Shown in pieces: positions 10,264 through 20,709 of a DNA stretch of 64,000 nt. The DNA is taken from assembly GCA_933207985.1 (NCBI GenBank), contig OW240917.1, positions 105,306,835 through 105,370,834 on the forward strand. The letters run 5' to 3'. The notes beneath the pieces are model-generated. The model saw nothing but the letters and a program-made list of their open reading frames with translations, made no database searches and was not told the origin of the DNA. The stretch comes from Pelobates cultripes (taxonomy: Eukaryota; Chordata; Amphibia; Anura; Pelobatidae). A program made the position numbers and the translations under genes. Numbering within the stretch: the stretch's first letter is position 1; every line of letters begins with the position of its first letter.

Positions 10264-11787
10264 TTAATCCAATATTAGTTCGTGAAACCGTGGTGTCCTG
10301 GATGGCTGATGGTGAGCTGCTGGGAGTGCCTGAGAAAATGCCTGGAATCGAGAACGAGAAAGAGCGTCAGCGGCGGTGTTGTGAATACCCGGGATATGAG
10401 AACATACTAAGTGAAACTGATTGGATGCTGCCAGCCAGGTCAACTTGCGAATCAGCCGCATGATGGTTAGGGATGATGAGCGCCCTTTGTTAATAATATC
10501 GCAAGCTGCCGAGTTATCTGAGTAGCATTTTACTGCCTTGCCGGACCAGAGATGACCCCAGGTGTGTGCGGCCGCCACAATGGGGTAAATTTCAAATAGG
10601 GTTGAGGTTTCCCTGAATCCTGGCAAGGCATCCGTCTCAGTGGGCCAGTGGCCCCTAAACCAGTGGTTCCCGAAAATGGCTGCGAAACCGGTGTTGGCTG
10701 CTGCGTCTGTGTGGATGATGGGTGAAGAGGTGGAGAGAGGGGGGATAAACATGGAGATACCATTCCAGTCTTTCAAAAACTTCCCCCACATAGCCAAGTC
10801 AGCCTTGGCGTGGGGGTCCAAAGAAACTGTGCCGGAGTCCGGGACTCCATGGAGCAGGCAAAGAAGTCTGGAAATAAAAGACCTTCCCTGCGGAATGATG
10901 CGCATGGCGAAGTTCAGAGATCCAAGAAGGGACTGAAGTTCTCTCCTGGTGCAAACGTCATTCCGCAGGAACGTGTCTATCTCCCCTCTCAATCGTGAAA
11001 GTTTGTCGTGTGGAAGGCTAGCTCTGAGTTTGACAGAATCGAGCTCTATGCCTAAAAAGGTCAACTTTGTGGTGGGTCCTATAGTTTTGGCTGGGGACAA
11101 AGGGACTCCAAGTGTGGAAAAAAGTGCGGTAGTACTATTGATTGCTGTGGGTGTTGATGACCCTGGCTCTATCAGTAGAAAGTCATCTAGATAGTGAATA
11201 ACGGAGTGACACCTGATGACATTCAGAAGCAGCCAGCATAGTGACTCAGCGAAAATGTCGAAAAGTTTGGGGCTGCTTCGGGAACCAAAAGTGAGTCGTG
11301 TTGAGAAGTAATAATACCCTCGCCATTTAACACCGTGTAAGTGCCAGAGTGAGGGGTGTATGGGCAGTAATTTAAAGGCGTTAGTGATGTCTGTTTTGCT
11401 GAGCCAGGGTCGATTACCAGATGTCATGATAGACTGTATAGCGTCGTCGATGGTGACGTACTGCAGAGAGAATTCGTCTGCTGGAATGAGTGCGTTTATG
11501 CTTGGAACAAAAGAGGAGTGCGGTGCCGATAAATCGATAATGAGACGTTTTTTATTAGAATATTTGTGAATAGCAATACCAATAGGGTTAGTGCGCCAGG
11601 AGGAAAACGGTGAAGAGGTGAAAGGACCGATCATGAAACCGTTTGTGGTTTCTGCGGAAATGAGAGTGTCTACAGCGACTGGGTCTAAACGTGCAGACTG
11701 GAGATTAGGACATTCTAGTGTACCTGGGGGAATGGCTATTATGCCTGTGTGAAACCCTTGTGAAAAACCTGTGGTGAGAAAATCCAC
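10264..11787 (-). CDS. Reverse transcriptase-RNase H of the DIRS/Ngaro element
   Basis: A 507-residue open frame. The RT palm has Asp133 in KTDITNAF and the catalytic YLDD at 199-202, preceded by FGSRSSPKLF, a block typical of DIRS-group RTs rather than LTR-element RTs. RNase H follows with Asp361 (HTDAA), Glu399 (LFEI), Asp424 (YSDN) and Asp474 (ADALSR), so the four acidic residues are all present. It copies the element RNA into DNA in the cytoplasm or nucleus. The gag frame ends at 11851 and this frame starts at 11787; the recombinase starts eight bases after it ends. No protease or DDE integrase is present, as expected for YR elements. No internal stop was found, which with the near-identical repeats suggests recent activity. 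Confidence 0.9.
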   Translation of the reverse strand: MDFLTTGFSQGFHTGIIAIPPGTLECPNLQSARLDPVAVDTLISAETTNGFMIGPFTSSPFSSWRTNPIGIAIHKYSNKKRLIIDLSAPHSSFVPSINALIPADEFSLQYVTIDDAIQSIMTSGNRPWLSKTDITNAFKLLPIHPSLWHLHGVKWRGYYYFSTRLTFGSRSSPKLFDIFAESLCWLLLNVIRCHSVIHYLDDFLLIEPGSSTPTAINSTTALFSTLGVPLSPAKTIGPTTKLTFLGIELDSVKLRASLPHDKLSRLRGEIDTFLRNDVCTRRELQSLLGSLNFAMRIIPQGRSFISRLLCLLHGVPDSGTVSLDPHAKADLAMWGKFLKDWNGISMFIPPLSTSSPIIHTDAAANTGFAAIFGNHWFRGHWPTETDALPGFRETSTLFEIYPIVAAAHTWGHLWSGKAVKCYSDNSAACDIINKGRSSSLTIMRLIRKLTWLAASNQFHLVCSHIPGIHNTAADALSRSRFQAFSQALPAAHHQPSRTPRFHELILD

Positions 11788-11850
11788 TAAGTGCCTGCTG
11801 GGGTGACACCTTAGATAAAAAACCAGGTTGTCGATATTAATGTCGGTTAG

Positions 11851-13070
11851 TCATTTGTTTGGTGACAACCTGGCTGGACACATGGTCTTGGTATGTGCCC
11901 TGAAACATATGGAGCAGATGTGCAATAGTCTACAGGCGCTGAAACTGCAGGAGCCTGCGTTGAAATTATTGCACACCTGTGCTTTACCTAAAAAGGAGAT
12001 GGGCCTACCCAGCTTATCCCGGAGACCACCCGCTGGCTTGTGAGGGGTGAAAGAGGAGTGAGGTGTGAACGTGGGGTGAGGGGTGAGAGTGGAGGTGGTG
12101 GGATCTGGTTCGACGGGACATAAGTCCGCCATGTGGGATGTGGAATTACAGATGGCACAAGCCGGGGGCCTGAGTCCGGCGAAGTGGCGACAGAAAAGTT
12201 CAGTGTCCATCTGACCCCAGTTCATTCTAATGTTGAACTGCTTGAGATGGGTCGCCGCCTTCGCTGAGACTGACTTGTGGTAGTCATAGAAGGAAGAGCC
12301 CCCGTACTTGATGCCTAGATCCACTACCTTGTGGAGATAGAGATCTAGCTCTTCTCTCCTATGGGGATACACCGTGCAAATGACGTCTCGGTATATCCCG
12401 AAAGCTATCACAAACTGTGGGATAGACAATTTTTATTAAGCCTGGGATCCCTCGTTTTAAGCACAACAGAGATGTCACCATAATTGTATGCCTTGTTCTC
12501 GAGTACATCCTGAGAGGCTATGAGTAAAGACACCAGACACACATCCTTCCCGTCAAGGATATCTTTCCTGATAGAATCTGGGACGGAGTGTGCTGGTGAC
12601 TCGAAAGGTGTGATGGCTGTGCCAGGTGCTGGAGGGGGGAGTATAGAGGGACATGAAGGTATGGCAGGTACAGCCGTGGTAGAGACTGGGACTACGGTGT
12701 TAGTACCTGAGGAGGAGATGGCGCTTTCCACCTTAGACAGCCTGCTATTGAGGGCCTGTAGATTGGCCAAGATATCTGCCAGGGTATCCTGGGTGGCCGT
12801 GCTGGTACTTGGTGGTTGTCCTTGAGAGCTAGTTCCCGGCCGAGGCTCGGGGACTTGGTGGGTAAGCAGCCTGTAAAGTTCTGCCTTTCTAGCTGTGGCC
12901 GGAAAGGGGATTCCCCTGAGCCTAAGCTCGGCTGTGATTTTGGGAATAGTCCATGCTCTCAAGGACGTGGGGGTTGAAAGAGTGAGTGATTCGCCTGGAG
13001 ACACGGGTCTGATTGGCGTGAATGGTGCTTCTTCTGTCAGTTCTTCGGTTGGAATTGGTTCTTGGGACAT
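11851..13070 (-). pseudogene. Gag of the DIRS/Ngaro element, one frameshift
   Basis: Two overlapping minus-strand frames form one gag. The first (13070-12408, 220 residues) starts MSQEPIPTEELTEEAPF and includes a SAP-like segment (TIPKITAELRLRGIPFPA), a Pro-rich linker and a coiled stretch near 105-120. The second (12429-11851, 192 residues) holds a perfect CX2CX4HX4C zinc knuckle (CAICNSTSHMADLC) and a second Cys-rich block (FNAGSCSFSACR...CSIC). The break falls in an A run at about 12428-12436, where one base appears to be missing. It may be a real inactivating deletion or an assembly error in a homopolymer. Gag would package the element RNA. Confidence 0.75.
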
Positions 13071-15081
13071 TCTAAAAAGGAATGATTATGTGAAAGATAT
13101 ATTAGAAGGGGAGTGAGGTAAGAAGGGGGGGGGTATGGGGAGTGGTGTGTCTTGAAGAACTGGACTTTAATGCTAGATGCCGAGGCGAAAAACTTAACTA
13201 TTGAATGACTGGATAGGTGAGGCCCTGCTAATGCCAAGTGGCGATGAGAGGCTCTACCTATGATTTGGCTTATGACGTAGGTGACGTGGTGGCGGGATGT
13301 TGGCCTCTCGGTGACGATAAGAGAAATCAAAACGTGTGGCCGTGACAGGTGAGGCCCTAACTAGAGCCCTATAGTAAGGCATGCGAGGCTTATAACTATG
13401 ATTTGGGCGTGGGGCCGTACCTCCGTGTTGAGGTGGGGTGGGGGTGGTAGGCCTCGCGGGATCAGATTTCCTGATAAGGTGGGCTAAGGCATTAGCCTGT
13501 GCCGTATAGCCAGTTCGATAGTATGCTAAAGGGTAAAGTTAGAGGACTGGAATGGTGTGTGGATACTAACCTTGACTGGTCGCAAATGGTATCTGGAGCC
13601 TCCTGGTAAGTGTAGAGAGTCTTGTCTTAATGCTGTCTTTGAGGAAGAATCCTGGGGGTTTAAGACAGATGTTGATGTGTTTATACGTATCGTGATGTCG
13701 TATGAATAGTATAGGGAGAAGGTTTGTTAGGGGCACGACGTGAGATCCTGCATTGAGGGATCTGGGAGGTTTAGGTGTAGGAATGGGATGATTTTGGATA
13801 TGATTGAGAAGGCAGAATGAGGCCTTGGGGTAGCGAATGGACGTACTTGAGTAAGGATGTAAGTACCTGAAGGTATGGCTGTGTACCGTGTCAGGATTTG
13901 GTGTTTTCTTGAGCCTGGTGGCCGTATGACCGAAAGTCTGTGTAGACAGGTAGTAAAGAGATAACGTATCCTGGGCGTAAGCCTGAGGGAAGGTAGTAAT
14001 GGAGTTGAGACCGCGTGAGGTCTAGTATTGAAAAGAGAGTGAACTATACCTTTGATTAAAGTACAGAGATTGTTTTAATCGTGGCAGGTTAACTGCGTGG
14101 AAACGGTGGAATCTTAGATTAATACAGGATCTAAGGGTTTAACCGAGAGAAATTCCATAGTTAGCAATAGATGTGAAGATAATTGATAAAACCTGATAAC
14201 TCAAGGTCATAATAAACCATACCTGTTCCTGTAATAAAAGGACCTTGGAATAACAACTTTAATGCAGAAAAGCAAGAGACCGATGCAATCTGTAAAAGCC
14301 GAAAAATGTGACAGCGTGATTTATGTGCAAGGAATAGTACGGATTATGTGTAAAGGGTATAACTTGTAAATAGTGTTTAAAAAGACTTATCTGAGTGTTA
14401 TTAGGAAAGATTGGTATAGCTTAAATTTAGACATGTATGAAGTTATGAGCCGTGATGAACATTATGTATATTACAGAAAAATACTTTTAAATGGTTTAAC
14501 AAGGTAGGAAAACACAGGGCTGGTAGTTAACCATATAATGTAACCGCAAACTGATATGAAGGAATAAATAGTAGGACTGTGATTAGAACTTATGCAATCT
14601 TAGCTTAAAAGAATAGAAATAACCGAATGTAAATTAGTAAAATGGTGTTCGTGAATTTAACCATACGAGTAGGTTGGTGCTGAAATAACCGAACGGAAAA
14701 GTGAATGCAGATAATAATGAGCTTAAACATGAATATTTATTCGGTTGTTTCCGTACGAAAATGCATTAAATGATAGCGAAATGAGCCGAACGTTCGTGCG
14801 TTTTTTGGCGCGAATGGAGATATTAACGAACAGCGTGTATTCGTGAAAATGCGAAAAGGAGGGAGCCTACCCCTACGTTTTTAGGCCCGAACGGCGGGGA
14901 AAAGCGAACGCTAATTCCCCCGCCTTGCTTACGTGAACGCGCCGGTCTCGTGACCGGAAGTCGGGTACCTCGACCGGAGAGAAACGGAGTGGAAGGGCCT
15001 CGGACGGACGGAGGATTTGCACAGGGCGTCTGGCTGCTGGAAACAGGTACAGTTCTGGCGGGAAGCTGGACCGGAAGTGCT
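13071..15081 (-). other. Non-coding leader of the DIRS/Ngaro element
   Basis: About 2 kb between terminal repeat B and the gag start on the minus strand. No long conserved frame is present. It is unusually long for a leader and may hold the promoter; the GC content rises towards the B repeat (14880-15080). Confidence 0.55.
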
Positions 15082-15175
15082 GGACAATCAGCTGAGCGGC
15101 AGCGGTGAGTAGGGGCTGGGAGCTTAAGTAGGGGACTTACTCCTCCCACAAATTCAGGCCTAATGGCCTTTCTAC
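15082..15175 (-). repeat. Split direct repeat B, 5' terminal copy
   Basis: Matches 9080-9173 with one difference. It forms the 5' end of the element on the minus strand. Confidence 0.9.
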
Positions 15176-15268
15176 ATATAAAAAAAAATGCCAAAACACC
15201 AGAGTATCACAATATGAAATGTTATCTTTTTTATTGGACTAACAATTATACTTTTTTTTTTATTGTGA

Positions 15269-15325
<57 letters not shown>

Positions 15326-16130
15326 TGGAGGAATAGAATAAATATGGTATTGAGAGTAGAGTTTAACTTTGAAATATTATGCAAGGGTGAAGCTAAGACA
15401 AAATGTGAGGCCTTAAGAATTGCTGTCAGATAATTATGGAGTGAAAGGGTTGGGGTAGCTTTAGTGATTATTAGAAAGATTTAGGCGAACAGCATGGAAA
15501 TTTTAGTGTGGCTGGTAAGTCAAGAATACTGAGATTACTGATAGTAAGAAGCAGTGTTGCAAAAAAATGTTGAATGACGAGTAAACTAAGAGAACTTGTA
15601 ACAGGTTTTTTTTTTTAAATTCTTTATTTGACTAATTTCACATTTAATGAAAACATGTATGAGTGGATAACTTGTCAAAGAGTAATACAGTGATAATGGC
15701 TCAGCATCTTGTATATATAATAGCAAGAGAAGGAAAAGGCAGTTGCGCTTAGTACTAGAGTGGTGAGATGAGGATTTTTTTGGTATAGTTGAGTTCCTGT
15801 CTGAGGGCCCTGAGAGTGGAGTTTCCATTGAATCCTGTGACCAATGGGTCAGCTAGAGTCAGGTACACCCGTGGTGGAGAGCAGTTTTAACAGCTAACAA
15901 TGTTTAATTCCATTTTTGTCATTACATAGCTGCCATAAGCTGTTGCTACTAACAAGATCCTGCAACTTGTAGTGGTTACTAATTATCAACAAATTTCCAG
16001 CCTTATTTCTATTTTTTACTGGCTGGTCACTAATCACTTCTAAATACATGTAGATTCCCACCAGTTGTAAATTAGCCACTTGCTAGTAAAGCACAGGAAC
16101 GCATGCTTTGTTACTGGTAATAAAAGGCTC
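15176..16130. other. No gene; inverted flank and microsatellites
   Basis: 15180-15245 is the inverted counterpart of the repeat tail at 8850-8925. It is followed by a (GT)n tract and an (AT)n tract (about 15266-15320). The rest is AT-rich with no recognised gene. Confidence 0.6.
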
Positions 16131-16640
16131 ACCCTGATCATGCATACTTTACCATATGCAGGGTCAGTGCTACCATAAGACGAATAAGGCATTCACCTGG
16201 GGCGCCGGCCTGCAGCAGGGGCGCCGGCCTGCAGCAGGGGCGCCCACCGGGAGGTATCTTGGTGGGCTACTCGTGTCTAGGGCTGGAGTACTGGCTGAGC
16301 GGCTCTTTAGCCACCCCATGAGTACAGCCATAACCTGTGCTTCCTCTGCCTCCCTGTTGCTGCCGATTATCTGCTCAGGGAGTGAGGTTTGCTGTATCCC
16401 AAGAGCCAGAGCAGAATGCAGTGCTTCCTGCAGGCAGGGGAAGCTGGGATGTGACCTGGAATCCCAACTGCCCCATGTCTGTGAACACCGGAAGCACTCT
16501 AGAGAGAGCAGGAAGCAGTCTATGCTCACAATTCACTGCTCTCCTGCTCCATCCACCTGAAACAAGGACAGTTACCTGCAGGCTGGAGGCTGATCCTCCT
16601 CTTTTCCATTCACAGCACTATCACAGGCATGGCATACATG
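16131..16640. repeat. GC-rich repeat-like block beside a minisatellite
   Basis: Includes a short tandem ggggcgccggcctgcagca repeated about two and a half times (16199-16245). Its composition differs sharply from the flanks. Comparable GC-rich blocks sit beside GT-rich minisatellites at 43500-43870 and 62880-62960, which suggests a shared repeat family. No coding potential recognised. Confidence 0.4.
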
Positions 16641-17228
16641 GGGGACAAGTGGGACTGGTTATTGTGTGAATGTTTGTAAATTGGTATGTTAGTTTGTGGG
16701 TGTGTGTTTTAATGAACTGTGACTATATGTAAACTGGTATGAGTAATATTGTGTGTGTGTTTGTCAGTAAGAGTGTTTGTGTTAGTGAGAGTGTGTAAGT
16801 CACATTGTATGTGGCCAGTTATATTTCTAATACATATTAATATAATTATATATTAGTTTGAAAAAGTATTTTACTTACAGTGAAAGTCAGACAAGTTCAC
16901 TATAGCATACATTAAACCCCACCATTATTATAAATCAAATGCATAGTAGTATAAGTTAAATCCCACCAAATGAATTGAAAACATAATTTATCACAGCAAT
17001 AAATTATGTATTCAATGTAAAATGTATGTATTAGGCAGTATGTGTGTATGGATGTATGTGTGCATGAATGTGTATATTGGGCAGTAAGTGTGTATGAATG
17101 AATGCATTAGGCAGTGTGTGCGTATAGATGTATGTATATATTAGGCAGTATGTGCGTATAGATGTGTATATATTAGGCAGTATGTACGTATATGTGTGTG
17201 TGTATATATAAGGCAGTATGTGCGGATG
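16641..17228. repeat. GT-rich minisatellite, left part
   Basis: Degenerate units of about 24-30 bp with the consensus ttaggcagtatgtgtgtatg become regular from about 17030. The array continues at 19575 after a LINE insertion. Confidence 0.8.
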
Positions 17229-17560
17229 AAACCGCAAGAAAAAAGTATCCCCAAAAGAGAGAAATCTAAGAAGGCAAACTGGCTATTTGATGAGGCTTTA
17301 AAAATAGCCCAGGAAAGAAGGAAATCGAAAGGTAGTGGAGATCGGAAAAAATGTGTCCAACTGAATGCAGAGTTCCAAAGGATAGCAAGAAGAGACAAGG
17401 AGACATTCTACAATGAGCAATGTTAAAAGACAGAAGAAGATAACAGAATGGGAAAGTCAAGAGATCTATGCAAGAAAATTTGGGGTCTAAAAGTTACCTT
17501 TCATGCCAAAGTGGGTGTGATAGAAGACAAAAATGGCAGGGACTTAACAGAAGAAGATCA
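17229..17560 (+). pseudogene. BovB ORF2 fragment between endonuclease and RT
   Basis: Frames here read AKKANWLFDEALKIA-type sequence followed by LNAEFQRIARRDK and NRMGKSRDLCKKIW, then NGRDLTEEDQI. These belong to the linker between endonuclease and reverse transcriptase in BovB/RTE ORF2. A stop after NEQC (17424) and the CR1-like insertion after DLTEEDQI inactivate it. The upstream endonuclease is missing through 5' truncation. Confidence 0.8.
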
Positions 17561-17564
17561 GATA

Positions 17565-18822
17565 GAAACATAGAAACATAGAATGTGACGGCAGATAAGA
17601 ACCATTCGGCCCATCTAGTCTGCCCAATTTTCTAAATACCTGCATTAGTCCCTAGCCTTATCTTATAGTTAGGATAGCCTTATGCCTATCCCACTCATGC
17701 TTAAACTCCTTCACTGTGTTAACCTCTACCACTTCAGCTGGAAGGCTATTCCATGCATCCACTACCCTCTCAGTAAAGTAATACTTCCTGATATTATTTT
17801 GAAACCTTTGTCCCTCTAATTTAAGACTATGTCCTCTTGTTGTGGTAGTTTTTCTTCTTTTAAATATAGTCTCCTCCTTTACTGTGTTGATTCCCTTTAT
17901 ATATTTAAATGTTTCTATCATATCCCCCCTGTCTCGTCTTTCCTCCAAGCTATACATGTTAAGATCCTTAACCTTTCCTGGTAAGTTTTATCCCGCAATC
18001 CATGAACCAGTTTAGTAGCCCTTCTCTGAACCCTCTCTAAGGTATCAATATCCTTCTGAAGATACGGTCTCCAGTACTGTGTACAATACTCCAAGTGAGG
18101 TCTCACCAGTGTTCTGTACAATGGCATGAGCACTTCCCTCTTTCTACTGCTAATACCTCTCCCTATACAACCAAGCATTCTGCTAGCATTTCCTGCTGCT
18201 CTATTACATTGTCTGCCTACCTTTAAATCATCAGAAATAATCACCCCTAAATCCCTTTCCTCATATGTTGAGGTTAGGACTCTATCAAATATTCTGTACT
18301 CTGCCCTTGGGTTTTTACGTCCAAGATGCATTATCTTGCACTTATCCACATTAAATGTCAGTTGCCACAATTCTGACCATTTTTCTAGTTTACCTAAATC
18401 ATTTGCCATTTGGCTTATCCCTCCTGGAACATCAACCCTGTTACATATCTTAGTATCATCAGCAAAAAGACATACCTTACCATCAAGACCTTCTGCAATA
18501 TCACTAATAAAAATATTAAAGAGAATGGGTCCAAGTACAGATCTGTTGCCTGTCACTCAGCCACTGCCTTACCCATTCAACAATATTGGAATCCAAACTT
18601 AAAGATTGCAGTTTATTGATAAGCCTTCTATGTGCAACAGTGTCAAACGCCTTACTGAAATCTAGGTAAGCAATGTCTACTGCACCACCCTGATCTATAA
18701 TTTTAGTTACCCAATTAAAAAAATCAATAAGATTAGTTTGGCATGATCTCCCTGAATTAAACCCATGTTGTCTCTGATCTTGAAATCCATGTGTTTTTAG
18801 ATGTTCAACAATCCAAGAAGAG
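17565..18822 (-). mobile_element. CR1-like LINE inserted in BovB
   Basis: A 5'-truncated LINE on the minus strand. Its 3' end lies at about 17565 with the repeated heptamer agaaacat, and the upstream sequence encodes RT. Flanking BovB sequence reads aagaagatca on the left and aagaagagat on the right, consistent with a short, slightly decayed target duplication. Confidence 0.75.
17658..18820 (-). pseudogene. CR1-like LINE reverse transcriptase fragment
   Basis: On the minus strand an RT palm is recognisable: YLDFSKAFDTV (about 18660-18690), SVLGPILFNIFISD, then the catalytic FADDTKI at 18445-18466. The thumb region reads LVRPHLEYCTQYWRPY and ERVQRRATKL. After a frameshift near 17918-17957 comes the C-terminal block RRDRGDMIETFKYIKG and WNSLPAEVV. 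The clade signature RGDMIE plus WNSLP fits CR1/L2-superfamily LINEs. The frameshifts (near 18550 and 17940) and the missing 5' end make it inactive. The related linker region of another copy is at 58375-58978. Confidence 0.8.
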
Positions 18823-18829
18823 ATGGCAG

Positions 18830-19570
18830 GAATACACTGAAGATCTATAAAGAAAGGATCTTAACAGCAGTTATGACCTCAATAGTTGGTCCAATGAGCT
18901 GGAACCAGAAATCTTGAAGAGCGAAGTGAGATGGACCCTAGGATGCCTTGCAGATAACAAGGCTGCAGAAGTTGATGAAATCCCAATTGAACTATTTAAA
19001 ATTCTGCAAAATAATGCTGTGAAATTTCTGCTTGTCTTATGCCAACAAATTTGTAAAACTGAACAGTGGCCAAAAGACTGGAAAAGGTCAGTCTACATCC
19101 CAATGTAATGCCAAAGAGTGCTCCAATTATCGAACAATTGCACTAATTTCACATGCCAGCAAGGTAATGCTTAAGATCCTACAAGCTCGACTCAAACAAT
19201 ATATGTTGATGCCTTTGAACTGTTGTATTGGCGAAAACTGCTTAGAATCCTTTGGATTGCAAGAAGATCCAATAAATCCATACTACGGGAAATCAAGACA
19301 AACTGTTCACTGAAAGCTATGATCATGAGGCTGACGCTCAAATATTTTGGCCGTATAATGAGAAGGCAGGATTCTCTAGAGAAGACTCTAATGCTGGGAA
19401 AGATTGAAGGTACACAAGGAAGGGGACAACAAAGATGAAGATGGATAGATGAGGTCACTGAAGCCACGAACATGAAGTTGTTTGAGCTCAGAGCGGCAGT
19501 GACAGATGTACCTGGCGTGCTGTGGTCCATATGGTAACAGAGAGTAGGACACGACTGAACGACTAATTAC
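18830..19570 (+). pseudogene. BovB ORF2, RT start and C-terminal part
   Basis: Resumes after the CR1-like insertion with RWQEYTEDLYK-type sequence, then KSEVRWTLGCLADNKAAEVDEIPIELF and QICKTEQWPKDWKRS (18914-19105), NAKECSNYRTIALISHASK (19105-19165) and LKILQARLKQY. The sequence then jumps to FELLYWRKLLRILWIARR (about 19205-19265) and continues with LKYFGRIMRRQDSLEKTLMLGKIEG to the end. The jump removes the catalytic RT blocks. Stops at 19106 and 19436 add further damage. The C-terminal block is a BovB hallmark. Confidence 0.85.
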
Positions 19571-19574
19571 ACAC

Positions 19575-20050
19575 ATGTGCGGATGGATGTATTAAGCAGT
19601 ATGTGTGCATGAATGTATGTATTAGGCAGAATGTGTGTATGAATGTATGCATTAGGCAGTATGTGCGTATAGATATATATATTAGGCAGTATGTGTGGAT
19701 GGATGTATTAGGCAGTATGTGTGTATGGATGTATTAGGCAGTATGTGTGTATGAATGTATGCATTAGGCAGTATGTGCATATGGATGTATGCATTAGGCA
19801 GTATGTGCATATGGATGTAGGCATTAGGCAGTATGTGCGTATAGGTGTATATATTAGGCAGTATGTGTATGGATGTATGCATTAGGCAGTATGTGTATGA
19901 ATGGATGTATTAGGCAGTATGTGTGTATGGATTTATTAGGCAGTATGTGTGTATGGTTGAATATATGTATTAGGCAGCATGCGTGTATGGATGTACACAT
20001 TAGGCAGTATGAATGTATGTATTGGCAGTTTGTGTGTATATGGATGCATT
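19575..20050. repeat. GT-rich minisatellite, right part
   Basis: Continues the array at 17030-17228: about 18-20 units containing ttaggcagtatgtgtgtatg. The first 11 bases are the BovB target duplication. Confidence 0.85.
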
Positions 20051-20228
20051 TACTGAATGTGCCAGTTGTTCTTCCTTAAATGTCCACACCCTGTGTATCT
20101 CCTAAAATGTCTCCTGGTCTGTACCAGTTTCCTAAATACTTTAACAATCTCTCTATGCCTTTCCTAATTGTCTTCCTGGTCTGCTCCCTTTCCCTAAATG
20201 TCTAACTGATCCCTCTGCTTCCCCTTAG

Positions 20229-20350
20229 ATACTTAGGAGTCTATTCACTAAACAATAATTCAAAAAAGTTGAGATGACTTTATACAACTCTTCTTTTTTG
20301 GCCTAAATGTTGCAGGTTATATTTCAACTCACTGTTTAATGAATAGACAG
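20229..20350. mobile_element. Small foldback MITE
   Basis: Ends gtctattcactaaacaat and attgtttagtgaatagac-like in inverted orientation (20238-20262 and 20325-20350). No coding capacity. Confidence 0.5.
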
Positions 20351-20387
20351 TGAAAAGAAAAGACGATACATTGATAGATGACAGTGA

Positions 20388-20556
20388 CCGGGTTATTCGC
20401 TAAAGTGAGAATTGTTGGGGATTCAAAATTAATTAAAAGTTAATTTCAACTAGTGTAAGGGCAGAGTAGCCAAATCTGGAGAATGTTAATGGGTGTTTTG
20501 ACCTTAAATTAGAAACTTTGAATTCCCAACTATTTTCACTTTTGTGAATAACCCTA
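20388..20556. mobile_element. Small foldback MITE
   Basis: Inverted arms gggttattcgctaaagtgag (from about 20391) and the complement ending gtgaataaccc (to about 20554), about 38 bp each. A typical short non-autonomous DNA element. Confidence 0.55.
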
Positions 20557-20709
20557 TCAGAAAAAAGAGAAACAGGCTGGAGAGAATATGTGTCGTAGAG
20601 TGAGCAGAGAAATCATGAACATAGAGACTGCAATCTTTGAGAATGATGTGGGTAAATGATTATGAGAGAGATTGGGCACTCTGGAGGAAAGGGACAGCTG
20701 ATCCAATCT

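Larger units (their letters stand above)
8936..15175 (-). mobile_element. DIRS/Ngaro-type tyrosine-recombinase retrotransposon
   Basis: Read on the minus strand the order is: terminal repeat B (15175-15082), long leader, gag (13070-11851), RT-RNase H (11787-10264), tyrosine recombinase (10255-9305), then repeat A (9275-9174), a second B (9173-9080) and a second A (9037-8936). This is the split direct repeat layout of Ngaro/PAT-type YR retrotransposons, which integrate through a circular intermediate and leave no target duplication. The two A copies look identical over 102 bp and the B copies differ at one position over 94 bp, so the insertion is recent. No methyltransferase domain was seen between RNase H and recombinase, which argues for the Ngaro side rather than DIRS1. 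Confidence 0.85.
17229..19574 (+). mobile_element. BovB/RTE-type LINE, 5'-truncated, internally deleted
   Basis: The element is flanked by an 11-bp target duplication atgtgcggatg (17218-17228 and 19575-19585) inside a minisatellite. The 3' end gacacgactgaacgactaa is the characteristic BovB terminus, and the translated pieces match RTE ORF2 throughout. It starts mid-ORF (5' truncated), is interrupted by a CR1-like LINE (about 17565-18822), and has lost most of its RT core between about 19195 and 19205. BovB is well known for patchy, horizontally acquired distributions in reptiles, ruminants and some frogs. Confidence 0.85.

Noticed and set aside
14823..15194. 123-residue open frame at the 5' end of the DIRS/Ngaro element
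   Set aside because: It overlaps the terminal repeat and GC-rich leader, has no motif, and reads across the element boundary.
19575..20050. CRISPR-like repeated array
   Set aside because: Units are contiguous and degenerate without unique spacers, in a eukaryotic transposon-rich context; it is a minisatellite.
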